Below are positions 53,842 to 62,785 of a stretch of DNA of 64,000 nucleotides, piece after piece. The first letter of the stretch is position 1, and every line of letters begins with the position of its first letter. The position numbers and the translations under genes are program-made. This DNA comes from Bradyrhizobium sp. ORS 278. Lineage in GTDB: Bacteria > Pseudomonadota > Alphaproteobacteria > Rhizobiales > Xanthobacteraceae. Below the pieces are notes generated by a model. That model was not told the origin of the DNA. It ran no database searches and saw only the letters and a program-made list of their open reading frames with translations. The stretch is from assembly GCF_000026145.1 (NCBI RefSeq), contig NC_009445.1, positions 4,898,001 through 4,962,000 of the forward strand, given 5' to 3'.

Positions 53842-54636
53842 TCATTTCCAGGCATAGAGCTTGAACTCTGGCGTGTCGGCTCCGCCTGGCTTGCGAAGAA
53901 CCCACAAATTATAGGCTGCGAGATCCCTCACGCCGATGGCATGGAGCAAGGTGTCGTATAAATAGGACGCGAGATAGAACGGAACAAAGAATTCGAGGTA
54001 GGAACTGCTGTTGTATCCGGGCAAATGATAGACGGTCTGGAAGCCCGACTTCTGTACCAGGTTACGAAATGCCGAGTAGTTGGTCCGATCGTAGTGCGCG
54101 GTGAAGCCCAGATGCTCGGCGGTCTCTCCCATGGATGTCGCCAGCAGCCGCTTCGAGGTGGCTTTCGGTAAGAGCCGGTTGGCGACGGCAAACGGGGCAT
54201 AGCGTCCGGGGAACTGCGCGATGAAATAGCCTCCGGGGCGCAGCGCCTCGAAGGCATTGTCAAGGAAGCGCTGGTTGTCGCTGAAATGCTCGATGCCGGA
54301 GCTGATCATCACCAGATCGATGGATTCGCGAGCGACCGGAATTCTCTCGACCGCATCGCACTCGATCCTCTCGTCGAGCAAAAGATTGTCGGCCATTTCT
54401 GCGCCGTCGATATCCACGCCGATCAGCTTGATTCCGTACCAGCTCTTGTAATGCAGCGGAAAGTGCCACTGCTTTCCCGCGCCGACGTCGAGCACCGTTC
54501 TGGTCTCCGGATGCGAGAGCAGGATGGCGCCGATCTTGTGGTAGGCGGCGAACACATTCGCCTCGTGATAGTGGTCAGGAGTGATCGCCCGCGAAAGGCG
54601 TCTGTTCAGCGCGAAGAACGAGCCTGAATGTCCCAC
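53842..54636 (-). CDS. Class I SAM-dependent methyltransferase
   Basis: A 264-residue protein with the SAM-binding fold. Motif I is TVLDVGAGKQWHF (about residues 49-61), the acidic end of strand 2 is IGVDIDG, and motif IV/post is SSGIEHFSDN. EALRPGGYFIAQFPGRY follows. The C-terminal half is aromatic-rich (YNSSSYLEFFVPFYLASYLYD). The start is GTG at 54636, with GGGAG six bases upstream; the longer frame is rejected. It probably methylates a sugar, lipid or protein group; the locus suggests the polysaccharide, by inference only. Confidence 0.78.
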   Translation of the reverse strand: MGHSGSFFALNRRLSRAITPDHYHEANVFAAYHKIGAILLSHPETRTVLDVGAGKQWHFPLHYKSWYGIKLIGVDIDGAEMADNLLLDERIECDAVERIPVARESIDLVMISSGIEHFSDNQRFLDNAFEALRPGGYFIAQFPGRYAPFAVANRLLPKATSKRLLATSMGETAEHLGFTAHYDRTNYSAFRNLVQKSGFQTVYHLPGYNSSSYLEFFVPFYLASYLYDTLLHAIGVRDLAAYNLWVLRKPGGADTPEFKLYAWK

Positions 54637-54831
54637 GTGAATCTCCCGTGATTGCTGATGCGGAACACTCAACGTCGGACGAGCCCGGATGCTCCGAAAA
54701 GAATGATGTTCGGCCGGGAATGTGTGATTCGTGTCTTCTCCCAACCGGGCAACGCTTCATCACGTTCGGCCCGACGTCCAAGCTGTCGGCGAGGTCTCAG
54801 CCCAAGCGACGACGGATCAGAGGCGACCAGG

Positions 54832-56079
54832 TCAGGCGTTCAGCCTGTCGATGTGGATCTGGCCGGCCTTCACCACCAGCGGGATGTGATCGCCCTGCCC
54901 GAGCAGACAGGAGATGTCGCGCAGCGGATTGCCATCGACGACGAGGAGATCGGCGATCGCGCCGGGCTGGATGCGGCCGAGCTTGCCGTCCATCCCCAGC
55001 ACCTCGGCGCCGATCATGGTGGCGCTGGCGATCGCCTCGCGGTTGCCGACAATCTCGGCGCGGATGCGGAACTCGTCGCTTTGCAGCCGCTGCGACGGGC
55101 CGAGAAGGTCGCTGCCATAGCCCATTTTGACGCCGGCTTCGCGATAGATCGACAGCGAGCGAAGGCCGGCGTCGCGCACGTCGGCGATCTTGGCGACGCT
55201 CTCCGGCGGCAGGCCGTATTGCGCGCCCTCGTTCGCGAGCGCCTCATAGGTAACGAGCGTCGGGATCACATAGACGCCGTGCTCGGCCATCAGCCGCGCG
55301 GTCGGCAGGTCGACGAGGTTGCCGTGCTCGATGGTGCGCACGCCGCAGCGCACCGCCCGCGCGATCGCCTCCGCGGTGTAGGCATGCGCCAGCACGTAGG
55401 TCCCCCGCCCCCTCGCCTCGGCGACGATGGCGCGGATCTCGTCCTCGGAATAGCCGAACGCGCCGACCGGATCGGTCGGCGACGCGACGCCGCCCGAGGC
55501 CATGATCTTGATCTGGTCGGCGCCCATCTGCAGCTCCTCGCGCACCGCCTTGCGCACGCCGTCGACACCGTCGGCCACGCGCGCCAGCGCGCCGACCCGG
55601 ACGCAGCACGGGCATGGCGCATTGTCGGAGAGAAAATCGGTGCGCGCGCGCATGTCGCCATGGCCGCCGGTCTGGCTCAGCGCGCGGCCGGAGACGAACA
55701 GCCGCGGGCCTTCGGTGAGGCCGGTGTCGACCGCCTGCTTCAGCGGATAGCCGGCGCCGCCGGCGTCGCGCACCGTCGTGAAGCCCCGCCGCAGCATGCC
55801 GCGCAGGATCAGTGCCGAGCGCAGGGTCACCAGCACGTTCGGCATCTGCACCTGCTGGGCCAGGTTGAGCTCGACAGCGATCGCATGCACATGCAGGTCG
55901 ATCAGTCCGGGCATCAGCGTCTTGCCCCTGAGGTCGATGGTCTGCCCCACCGCGGTCTGCAGCGGCTTGTCCGACACCTCCTTGATCAGCCCGTCCTCGA
56001 CCAGCACATGCGAGCCCTCGCGCAGCTCGGGCTGCAGCGGATCAAGCAGGGCGGCGTTCTGGAACAGGATCGTGGGCAT
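54832..56079 (-). CDS. Metal-dependent amidohydrolase (imidazolonepropionase/Xaa-Pro dipeptidase-like)
   Basis: A 415-residue amidohydrolase-superfamily enzyme. The first metal pair is LIDLHVHAI (about residues 60-66), the bridging Lys is in QIKIMASGG (about 190), and His ligands follow in LAHAYTAEAI and IEHGN. A catalytic Asp is in GYGSDLLG near residue 320. It hydrolyses a C-N bond in a peptide or cyclic amide; the substrate is unknown. It lies 123 bases after the fused TRAP permease on the same strand, so it may be the last gene of that operon or have its own start. Confidence 0.83.
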   Translation of the reverse strand: MPTILFQNAALLDPLQPELREGSHVLVEDGLIKEVSDKPLQTAVGQTIDLRGKTLMPGLIDLHVHAIAVELNLAQQVQMPNVLVTLRSALILRGMLRRGFTTVRDAGGAGYPLKQAVDTGLTEGPRLFVSGRALSQTGGHGDMRARTDFLSDNAPCPCCVRVGALARVADGVDGVRKAVREELQMGADQIKIMASGGVASPTDPVGAFGYSEDEIRAIVAEARGRGTYVLAHAYTAEAIARAVRCGVRTIEHGNLVDLPTARLMAEHGVYVIPTLVTYEALANEGAQYGLPPESVAKIADVRDAGLRSLSIYREAGVKMGYGSDLLGPSQRLQSDEFRIRAEIVGNREAIASATMIGAEVLGMDGKLGRIQPGAIADLLVVDGNPLRDISCLLGQGDHIPLVVKAGQIHIDRLNA

Positions 56080-56202
56080 CGGCGATTTCCTTGCGCGGGA
56101 CCAGGGGTCCTTCAGACGGTGTCACTTTGCGCCAGGATGCCCCGCGCCGCGGGCGCGGCGCAAGGCTGTGTGTTGCATGCGGCTGTGCCTCCGCCGCGCG
56201 GA

Positions 56203-58062
56203 TCAGAGAAATCCAATCGACAGCCACGGCACGAACGCGACGAGCAGCAGGCCGAGCACGAGCGCGCCGAGGTAGGGCCAGATCCGCGTCAGTCCGGCGT
56301 TGGGATCGATCTGCCCGATCGAGCACGCGGCGTAGTAGCCGAGGCCGAAGGGCGGCGCGAACAGGCCGATGCCCATGGCGAGGATGATCACCATCGCGTA
56401 GTGCACCTCATGCACGCCGAGCAGCTTGGCCGCCGGGAATAGCAACGGGCCAAACAGCACCATCGCCGGCAGGCCTTCGAGGATGCTGCCGAGCAGGATG
56501 AACACGGCGATCGAGATCAGCAGGAATCCGTATTTGCCGCCCGGGGCCGACACCATCATCGCCGCGAGCGCGTGCGAGAAGTTGGACTGCGTCAGCGCCC
56601 AGGCCATCGCGGTGGCCGCGCCGATGATGAACAGGATCGATCCCGACAACGCCGCGGTATGCACCAGCGCAGGATACAGCTTGCGCCAGTCGAAGCGGCG
56701 ATAGACGAGCAGACCGACCAGCACGGTGTAGGCGATGCCGATGGTCGAGACTTCGGTCGCGGTGGCGACGCCCTCGGTGACCGCGGTGCGGATCAGGATC
56801 GGTAGCAGCAGCGCCGGCAGTGCGGTGATCAGCGCGGCGCGGATCGTGGCCCAGGAGGGACGCTGCCGGACGATGCCTTCGGGCTCGACCATGCGGCGCT
56901 TGGCGACGATCGCGAGCGCCGCGGCCAGCACCAGGCCCGGCAGGATGCCGCCGGTGAACAGCGCGGAGATCGACACCCCGGCCACCGAGCCGATGATGAT
57001 CAGCACGATCGATGGCGGAATGGTCTCCGCCATGGCGCCGGAGGCCGCGAGCAGCGACACCAGCTCGCCGTCATGAATGCCGCGGCGCTTCATGTCGGGA
57101 AACAGCACCGGCGCGACCGCGGCCATGTCGGCCGTCTTGGCGCCGGAGATGCCGGACACCAGCAGGATCGCACCGAGCAGCACGTAGGACAGGCCGCCCC
57201 GGACATGGCCGACCAGCGAGACCAGGAAGCCCACCATGGCCGCGGCCATGCCGGTCATCACGATGAGGTGGCCGAGCAGGATGAACAAGGGGATTGCGAG
57301 CAGCACCAGCGATGAGACGCCCTCGTCGATGCGGCTGGTCACGACCTCGAGCGGCGCCGACGTCACCGTGAGCAGATAGGCGACCGTGGCGAGGCCGAAG
57401 CAGAACGCGATCGGCACGCCGGCGAGCACGGCCGCGCCGAGCAGGATCGCGAAGAAGACGATCAGATTCCAATTGCCGAGCGCCTTGAGCGCCGGCGCCG
57501 CACCCCACAACACGAGCGCGGTGGCCGCCAGGATCACGAGCGTGATCGCGATGTCGCGCGAGCCATGGCGGGCCATGCGCAGCAAGGCGGTGGCGAGCAT
57601 GAGACCGATGCCGACCGGCACCGCGCCGGCCCGCACGCTGTCGGGCAGGCCGAGCGCCGGCGTTTCCGCGAACGCCTGCCCGCTCGCATAGTCGATGGCG
57701 GGGTGCAGCAGGATCGCCAGGAACAGCGCCGGCGCCATCAGCGCCGCGCTCTCCAGCACCGCGCGGGTGCGCGGTCCGACGCGGTCGATCAATGCGGTCA
57801 TCCGCATGTGCTCGCCGCGGCTGAGCGCGAGCACCGCGCCCAGCATCGCGAGCCAGAGAAAGGTGATCGACGCGAGCTCATCGGCCCAGGTCAGCGGCCG
57901 GTTGAAGGCGAAACGCGCCGTCACGCCGGTGAACAGGATTCCGACTTCCGCGACCAGCGCGACGATCGCGGGAATCTCGATCAGCTTCGTCAGCACCCGT
58001 TCGAGGGTTTCGACGATGCCGTGCTTCGTGGGGGCAACCAGAGACGCGTCGACCGTGTTCAT
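56203..58062 (-). CDS. Fused TRAP transporter permease (DctQM)
   Basis: A 619-residue protein that combines the small and large TRAP permeases. Residues about 30-185 hold the DctQ part with four helices. Residues about 195-619 hold the DctM part, with GVPIAFCFGLATVAYLL at its start, the GAKTADMAAVAPVLFP core and GLFAPPFGLGYYA. Fused QM proteins are a known TRAP subtype. The ATG overlaps the binding-protein stop by four bases, so the two are coupled. It should import an organic acid or related solute. Confidence 0.92.
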   Translation of the reverse strand: MNTVDASLVAPTKHGIVETLERVLTKLIEIPAIVALVAEVGILFTGVTARFAFNRPLTWADELASITFLWLAMLGAVLALSRGEHMRMTALIDRVGPRTRAVLESAALMAPALFLAILLHPAIDYASGQAFAETPALGLPDSVRAGAVPVGIGLMLATALLRMARHGSRDIAITLVILAATALVLWGAAPALKALGNWNLIVFFAILLGAAVLAGVPIAFCFGLATVAYLLTVTSAPLEVVTSRIDEGVSSLVLLAIPLFILLGHLIVMTGMAAAMVGFLVSLVGHVRGGLSYVLLGAILLVSGISGAKTADMAAVAPVLFPDMKRRGIHDGELVSLLAASGAMAETIPPSIVLIIIGSVAGVSISALFTGGILPGLVLAAALAIVAKRRMVEPEGIVRQRPSWATIRAALITALPALLLPILIRTAVTEGVATATEVSTIGIAYTVLVGLLVYRRFDWRKLYPALVHTAALSGSILFIIGAATAMAWALTQSNFSHALAAMMVSAPGGKYGFLLISIAVFILLGSILEGLPAMVLFGPLLFPAAKLLGVHEVHYAMVIILAMGIGLFAPPFGLGYYAACSIGQIDPNAGLTRIWPYLGALVLGLLLVAFVPWLSIGFL

Positions 58063-59075
58063 CCGAGCTCTCCCACGTTCGACTGCAGGATCTTCCAGGC
58101 ATCCTCGCCGAACTTGCCGCGCCAGTCCTTGTAGAAGCTGGTCTTGCCGAGTGCGGTCCGGAACGCCTCCTTGTCGACATCGACGAAGGTGAAGCCCTTG
58201 GCGGCGAGGTCGGCGCGCAGGCTCTGGCTGAGCGCGGCGATGTCGGCCCGCTCGTCATCCGCCGACTTGCCGAACTCCTGCGTGACCAGCACCTGCAGGT
58301 CGGACGGCAGCTTGCCGAGGGCGGCGCGGTTGCCGAGGATCCAGTAGGCGTCCCAGACGTGGCTGGTCAGCGAGCAGTATTTCTGCACTTCGTAGAGCTT
58401 GGCGGTGGCGATGATCGGCAGCGGGTTCTCCTGGCCCTCGACCACCTTGGTCTGCAGCGAGGTGTAGACCTCGTTGAAATTGATCGGGGTCGGGCCGGCG
58501 CCGAGCGCCTGGAACAGGCTGGTCAGGATCGGCGCGGCCGGCACGCGGATCTTGAAGCTCTTGAGATCGTCCGGGGTCTTGATTTCGCGGGTCGACGAGG
58601 TGACCTGGCGGAAACCATTGTCCCACGGCTTGGAGAGCGCGATGGCGCCGGTCTTCTCGATATCCTTGCGGATGTGATCGCCGAGGCTGCCGTCCATCGC
58701 CTTCCAGACCTGGTCATAGGACGTGAAGGCGAAGCCGGTGTTGACGATGCCGGCGAGCGGCACGCGGGTGGCCAGCACCGAGCTCGAGATATTGATCGCA
58801 TCGACCGCGCCGACGCGGACCTGCGAGATCAGATCGGTGTCGGAGCCGAGCTGGTTGGCCGGGTAGATGTTGATCTCCAGCCGGCCGCCGCTCGCCTCCT
58901 TGATGCGATCGGCCGCCTCTCGCGCCCGCTTGTTGACCGGATGCGACGGATCCTGTCCGGTCGCGAGCTTCATCGTGAATTCGGCCGCCTTCGCGAAGCG
59001 CGAGGTGAAAGGCAGCACCGCGGCTCCCACCATCGCTCCCGCCATGAATCGCCGACGCGTCGTTCCCTTGCGCAT
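58059..59075 (-). CDS. TRAP transporter substrate-binding protein (DctP)
   Basis: A 338-residue periplasmic binding protein with a Tat-type signal (RRRFMAGAMVG, cut near AKAAEF). The mature protein has MKLATGQDPSHPVNKRARE, FAFTSYDQVWKAM and the conserved Arg-containing FKIRVPAAPILTSLFQALG that binds the substrate carboxylate in DctP proteins. Later, VVEGQENPLPIIATAKLYEVQKY is a family mark. The ATG at 59075 has GGAGG about seven bases upstream; an ATG two codons earlier sits too close to it. It is coupled to the fused permease. The carboxylate-binding Arg suggests an acid ligand. Confidence 0.93.
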   Translation of the reverse strand: MRKGTTRRRFMAGAMVGAAVLPFTSRFAKAAEFTMKLATGQDPSHPVNKRAREAADRIKEASGGRLEINIYPANQLGSDTDLISQVRVGAVDAINISSSVLATRVPLAGIVNTGFAFTSYDQVWKAMDGSLGDHIRKDIEKTGAIALSKPWDNGFRQVTSSTREIKTPDDLKSFKIRVPAAPILTSLFQALGAGPTPINFNEVYTSLQTKVVEGQENPLPIIATAKLYEVQKYCSLTSHVWDAYWILGNRAALGKLPSDLQVLVTQEFGKSADDERADIAALSQSLRADLAAKGFTFVDVDKEAFRTALGKTSFYKDWRGKFGEDAWKILQSNVGELG

Positions 59076-59106
59076 TCCCATCCCTCCAGTCTGAATTGTT
59101 GTTATG

Positions 59107-59128
59107 GCCGGCGCGTCCACGCGCCGGC
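59107..59128 (-). other. Hairpin between transketolase and TRAP genes
   Basis: GCCGGCGCG (59107-59115) pairs with CGCGCCGGC (59120-59128) around a four-base loop in the 77-base gap between the transketolase C-terminal gene and the binding-protein gene. There is no T-tract. It may protect the upstream message or set different levels for enzyme and transporter. Confidence 0.45.
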
Positions 59129-59152
59129 GTGTCGATGTCCGCGGCTGGTCCG

Positions 59153-60166
59153 CTATTTGAGCCAGCCCTTCACCTGCTTCACGACCTCCGACAGCGAGAT
59201 GCCGTAGCGGTCGTGCAGCGTCGGCAGCGCGCCGGCGTCGAGGAATTCGTCGGGCAGGCCGATCTGCCGGAACGGCACATGCACGCCTGCACGCATCAGC
59301 ACCCCGGCGACGGCCTCACCCAGCCCGCCGATCACCGTATGGTTCTCGGCGACGACGACGAGACGGCCGGAGCGGCCGGCCTCGCGCGCGATGGTCTCGG
59401 CGTCGAGGGGCTTGATCGTCGGCACGTGCAGCACCGCGACGTCGACGTGATCGTCGGACAAGGCCGTGGCTGCCTCCAGCGCGCGCATCGTCATCAGGCC
59501 GGAGGAGATGAACAGGACGTCGCGGCCGTCGCGCAGCAGCTTGGCCTTGCCGAGCTCGAACTTGTAGTCGTACTCGTCGAGCACCAGCGGCACCTGGCCG
59601 CGCAGCAGCCGCATGTAGACCGGGCCCTGATGAGCAGCCATTGCCGGCACCACCTGCGCGATCTCATGCGCGTCGCACGGATCGATCACCGTCATGTTCG
59701 GCATCGCGCGCATCAGCGCGAGATCCTCGGCCGCCTGGTGGCTCGGGCCGTAGCCGGAGGTCAGGCCTGGCAGCGCGCAGGCGATCTTCACGTTGCGATC
59801 TTCCTCGGCGATCGTCTGATGGATGAAGTCGTAGGCGCGGCGCGAGGCGAACACGGCATAGGTCGTGGTGAACGGCATGAAGCCTTCCGCCGCCAGGCCG
59901 GACGCCGCGCCGAACAACAGCTGCTCGGCCATGCCCATCTGGTAGGTGCGATCGGGGAACTCCTTCGCGAAGATGTGCAGGTCGGTGTATTTGCCGAGAT
60001 CGGCAGTCATGCCGACGACCTCGGGCCGGCTGCGCGCCAGCTCGACCAGCGCGTGGCCGAACGGCGCCGGCTTGGTGCGCTGGCCCTCGGAGGCGATCGA
60101 GGCGATCATCGCCGAGGTCGTCAGGCGCGGCTTGCTCAGATCCGGAGCGGGTCTCTTGGAAGTCAT
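59153..60166 (-). CDS. Transketolase-like protein, C-terminal subunit
   Basis: A 337-residue protein equal to the pyrimidine-binding and C-terminal domains of transketolase. It has RPEVVGMTADLGKYTDL, GMAEQLLFGAASGLAAEG (with the Glu that activates thiamine diphosphate), SGYGPSHQAAEDLALMR and a closing domain with VAENHTVIGGLGEAV. It should join with the N-terminal subunit to form the full active site. The ATG overlaps the preceding stop, so both subunits are coupled, as in known split transketolases. No sugar kinase is seen in the operon. Confidence 0.92.
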   Translation of the reverse strand: MTSKRPAPDLSKPRLTTSAMIASIASEGQRTKPAPFGHALVELARSRPEVVGMTADLGKYTDLHIFAKEFPDRTYQMGMAEQLLFGAASGLAAEGFMPFTTTYAVFASRRAYDFIHQTIAEEDRNVKIACALPGLTSGYGPSHQAAEDLALMRAMPNMTVIDPCDAHEIAQVVPAMAAHQGPVYMRLLRGQVPLVLDEYDYKFELGKAKLLRDGRDVLFISSGLMTMRALEAATALSDDHVDVAVLHVPTIKPLDAETIAREAGRSGRLVVVAENHTVIGGLGEAVAGVLMRAGVHVPFRQIGLPDEFLDAGALPTLHDRYGISLSEVVKQVKGWLK

Positions 60167-61014
60167 CACGGCCTCCCGGCGTCGAGTGCGGCAATCGCGA
60201 GCTGCCATTCATGCGGCTCGACGCGAATGAAATGGTTCTTCTCGCGTTGTTCGAGGAACGGCACGCCCTTGCCCATCAGCGTGTCCGCCACGATCATGCG
60301 CGGCTTCGGCTCGGGGTGGCTCTTGGCGGCGTCGAAGGCGGCCAGCACAGCATCGAGGTCGTTGCCGTCGATGCGCTGCACGAACCAGCCGAACGCCTCG
60401 AGCCTGTCGACCAGCGGCTCGAAGCCCATCACCTGGGTCGATGGGCCGTCGGCCTGCTGATTGTTGACGTCGACGATGCCGATGAGATTGTCGAGCTTGT
60501 AGTGGCTGGCCGACGAGATCGCCTCCCACACCGAGCCCTCATCGAGCTCGCCGTCCGAGAACAGCGTGTAGACGCGGGAGCTGGACTTCTTGCGCTTCAA
60601 CCCGAGACCCATGCCGACGGCGATGCTCAGGCCGAGCCCCAGCGAGCCGCCCGACATCTCCATGCCCGGCGTGTAGGACGCCATGCCCGACATCGGCAGC
60701 CGGCTATCATCGCTGCCATAAGTCTCGAGCTCGGCCTCTGGAACGATGCCGGCCTCGATCAGCGCGGCATACAGCGCGATCGCGTAGTGGCCGTTCGACA
60801 GCAGGAAGCGGTCGCGCTCCTCCCAATGGGGATCCTCGGGCCGGTAGCGCATGGCGTGGAAATAGGCCACCGCCAGCACGTCCGAGATGTCGAGGGCCTG
60901 GGCGATGTAGCCCTGCCCCTGCACCTCGCCCATGCGCAGCGCGTTGCGGCGGATGTTGTAGGCGCGCTGCGCCAGCGTCGGCGCGTTGGCGAGCCGATTG
61001 GTTGCGATGTCCAT
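60166..61014 (-). CDS. Transketolase-like protein, N-terminal subunit
   Basis: A 282-residue protein equal to the pyrophosphate-binding domain of transketolase. The thiamine-diphosphate motif runs SDGELDEGSVWEAISSAS to VDVNN (about residues 152-185). Other signs are GQGYIAQALDISDVLAVAYF, LSNGHYAIALYAAL and SGGSLGLGLSIAVGMGLG. Split transketolases are usually catabolic enzymes for unusual ketoses. It follows the SDR gene by 15 bases and overlaps the C-terminal subunit by one base. The substrate is not known. Confidence 0.93.
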   Translation of the reverse strand: MDIATNRLANAPTLAQRAYNIRRNALRMGEVQGQGYIAQALDISDVLAVAYFHAMRYRPEDPHWEERDRFLLSNGHYAIALYAALIEAGIVPEAELETYGSDDSRLPMSGMASYTPGMEMSGGSLGLGLSIAVGMGLGLKRKKSSSRVYTLFSDGELDEGSVWEAISSASHYKLDNLIGIVDVNNQQADGPSTQVMGFEPLVDRLEAFGWFVQRIDGNDLDAVLAAFDAAKSHPEPKPRMIVADTLMGKGVPFLEQREKNHFIRVEPHEWQLAIAALDAGRP

Positions 61015-61029
61015 CGTGTGAGACCTTGT

Positions 61030-61779
61030 TTAGTGGATCAGCATGCCGCCGTTGACATCGATCACCGCGCCCGTGACGTAGGCGGAGAGATCAGAGGCCA
61101 GGAAGGTGTAGATGCCGGCGACGTCCTCGGCGGTGCCGAGACGGTTGAGCGGAATGCCCTCGAGGATCTTGGCCTTCATCTCGTCGGTCAGCTTGCCGGC
61201 GGTGATATCGGTGCCGATCAGGCCCGGGGTGACGCAGTTGACGCGGATGCCGTCGATGCCGAACTCGCGCGCCATCGCCTTGGCAAGGCCGAGCACGCCG
61301 GCCTTGGCGGCCGAGTAATGCGGCCCGCCGAAGATGCCGCCGCCGCGCTGCGCCGAGACCGAGGACATGCAGGCGATCGAGCCCGATTTACGCGCGCGCA
61401 TGTGCGGGATCACCGCCTGCGACAGGAACAGCACGCCCTTGAGGTTGACGTTCTGGATGCGCTCCCAGTCTTCTTCTTTGATGTCGAGCAGCTTGACCGG
61501 CTGGGTGATGCCGGCATTGTTGATGAGGATGTCGATGACGCCGAACTGACGGATCGCCTGCGCCACCGCGTCGTTGCACGAGGTCTTGTCGGCGACGTTG
61601 CAGCCGAGCCCGATATGACCGTCGCCGAGCGAGGCCGCCGCCTCGGCCGCAGCCGCCGCATCGATGTCGAGGATCGCGACTTTCGCGCCTTCGGCGGCGA
61701 ACCGCCGCGCGGTCGCAAGTCCGATGCCGCGCTTCGAGGCCGCGCCCGAGATGATCGCCGTCTTGCCGCTGAGCAGCAT
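61030..61779 (-). CDS. Short-chain dehydrogenase/reductase
   Basis: A 249-residue classical SDR. The cofactor motif is ISGAASKRGIGLATAR, followed by NNAG near residue 90. The catalytic Ser lies in MSSVSA, and the pair Tyr/Lys lies in HYSAAKAG. Acidic residues after strand 2 (LDIDA) point to NAD(H). It is first in the operon (SDR, two transketolase subunits, TRAP genes), so it probably oxidises an imported polyol or hydroxyacid, or reduces its product. The ATG at 61779 has GGGAGGACC upstream; a longer frame was rejected. Confidence 0.92.
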   Translation of the reverse strand: MLLSGKTAIISGAASKRGIGLATARRFAAEGAKVAILDIDAAAAAEAAASLGDGHIGLGCNVADKTSCNDAVAQAIRQFGVIDILINNAGITQPVKLLDIKEEDWERIQNVNLKGVLFLSQAVIPHMRARKSGSIACMSSVSAQRGGGIFGGPHYSAAKAGVLGLAKAMAREFGIDGIRVNCVTPGLIGTDITAGKLTDEMKAKILEGIPLNRLGTAEDVAGIYTFLASDLSAYVTGAVIDVNGGMLIH

Positions 61780-61884
61780 GCTTGGTCCTCCCCAAAGTGT
61801 CGTTGTGTTGGGCTTAACCATGGCGGGCCGGACCGGCGGCGACAAACGCGCAGTTGTCATGGATAGATGAATCTGGTTCACTTA

Positions 61885-61906
61885 TGGAATGCTGTCGAAC
61901 ATTCCA
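61885..61906. promoter_or_regulatory. Inverted repeat over the LysR start codon
   Basis: TGGAATG (61885-61891) and CATTCCA (61900-61906) are perfect inverted 7-base arms with an eight-base spacer. The left arm contains the LysR start codon (ATG at 61889). The site could be an operator or RNA structure that limits LysR production; its spacing is typical of LysR dimer half sites. Confidence 0.45.
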
Positions 61907-62767
61907 ATCTCATCAATCAGGGCGTTTGAAGCCGCTGCGCGCACCGGATCCTTTCGCGACGCAGCAAATGAGCTTCACCTGACGCCCTCAGCCGTCAGTC
62001 ATGCCATCCGCAAGCTGGAGGCCACGTTGCGGACCGTGCTGTTCGAGCGCACGGCGCGCGCCGTCCACCTCACGCCGGCCGGCGAGAACCTGATGCGGCA
62101 TGCGGGCGCGGCCTTCGATCAGTTGCGCCGCGGATTGGAGGAGGTCGCGGCGCGCGGCCCGCAACTGGTGCGCGTCCATTCGGCACCGAGCTTCGCCGCG
62201 CAATGGCTGACGCCGAGGCTGGCGCAGTTTCTCGCCGCGCATCCGAAGCTGGAGGTGCGGCTGTCGGCCAATACCGACTACGCGCGGTTCAAGAACGACG
62301 ATTTCGACATCGACATCGTCTACGGCCAGCCGCACGCCGAAGGCGTCGAGATCATCCCGCTCGCCGAGGAGACGATCACGCCACTATGCTCGCCGGCCTT
62401 GGCCGCGACGATCAAGCGGCCGGCGGATCTGCTGGAGCGCACGCTGATCCGGTCCGACGTCAAGCAGATCCAGTGGCATCAATGGTTCGCCGCCAACGGC
62501 CTCGAAGCGCCGGCGCTGCACGGCATGCGCTTCGACCGCAGCTTCCTGGCGCTGGCGACAGCAGCCGAGGGTCTCGGCGTTGCCCTGGAGTCGACGTTGC
62601 TGGCCGAGCGCGAGCTGGCGTCGGGACGGTTGGTCGCGCCGCTCGCGGGCCGCTCCAATGATATCCGCTATGTCGGCCACAGGCTGGTCGTTCCACGCAC
62701 GCAGCATCAGCGCTCGGCGGTGCGTGCCTTCGCCGACTGGATCAGGTCGGAGCTGTCAGACGCGTAG
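61889..62767 (+). CDS. LysR-family regulator, GcvA-type
   Basis: A 292-residue LTTR. The helix-turn-helix is SSIRAFEAAARTGSFRDAA with LHLTPSAVSHAIRKLE (residues 8-47). The effector domain (about residues 90-290) starts VRVHSAPSFAAQWLTPRLAQF, as in the GcvA group. It is divergent from the SDR-transketolase-TRAP operon (start 61779) across 109 bases, so it probably controls that operon in response to its substrate. The ATG at 61889 sits inside an inverted repeat. The inducer is unknown. Confidence 0.92.
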   Translation: MLSNIPISSIRAFEAAARTGSFRDAANELHLTPSAVSHAIRKLEATLRTVLFERTARAVHLTPAGENLMRHAGAAFDQLRRGLEEVAARGPQLVRVHSAPSFAAQWLTPRLAQFLAAHPKLEVRLSANTDYARFKNDDFDIDIVYGQPHAEGVEIIPLAEETITPLCSPALAATIKRPADLLERTLIRSDVKQIQWHQWFAANGLEAPALHGMRFDRSFLALATAAEGLGVALESTLLAERELASGRLVAPLAGRSNDIRYVGHRLVVPRTQHQRSAVRAFADWIRSELSDA

Positions 62768-62785
62768 CTCGGTGCGAAGCTCCGG

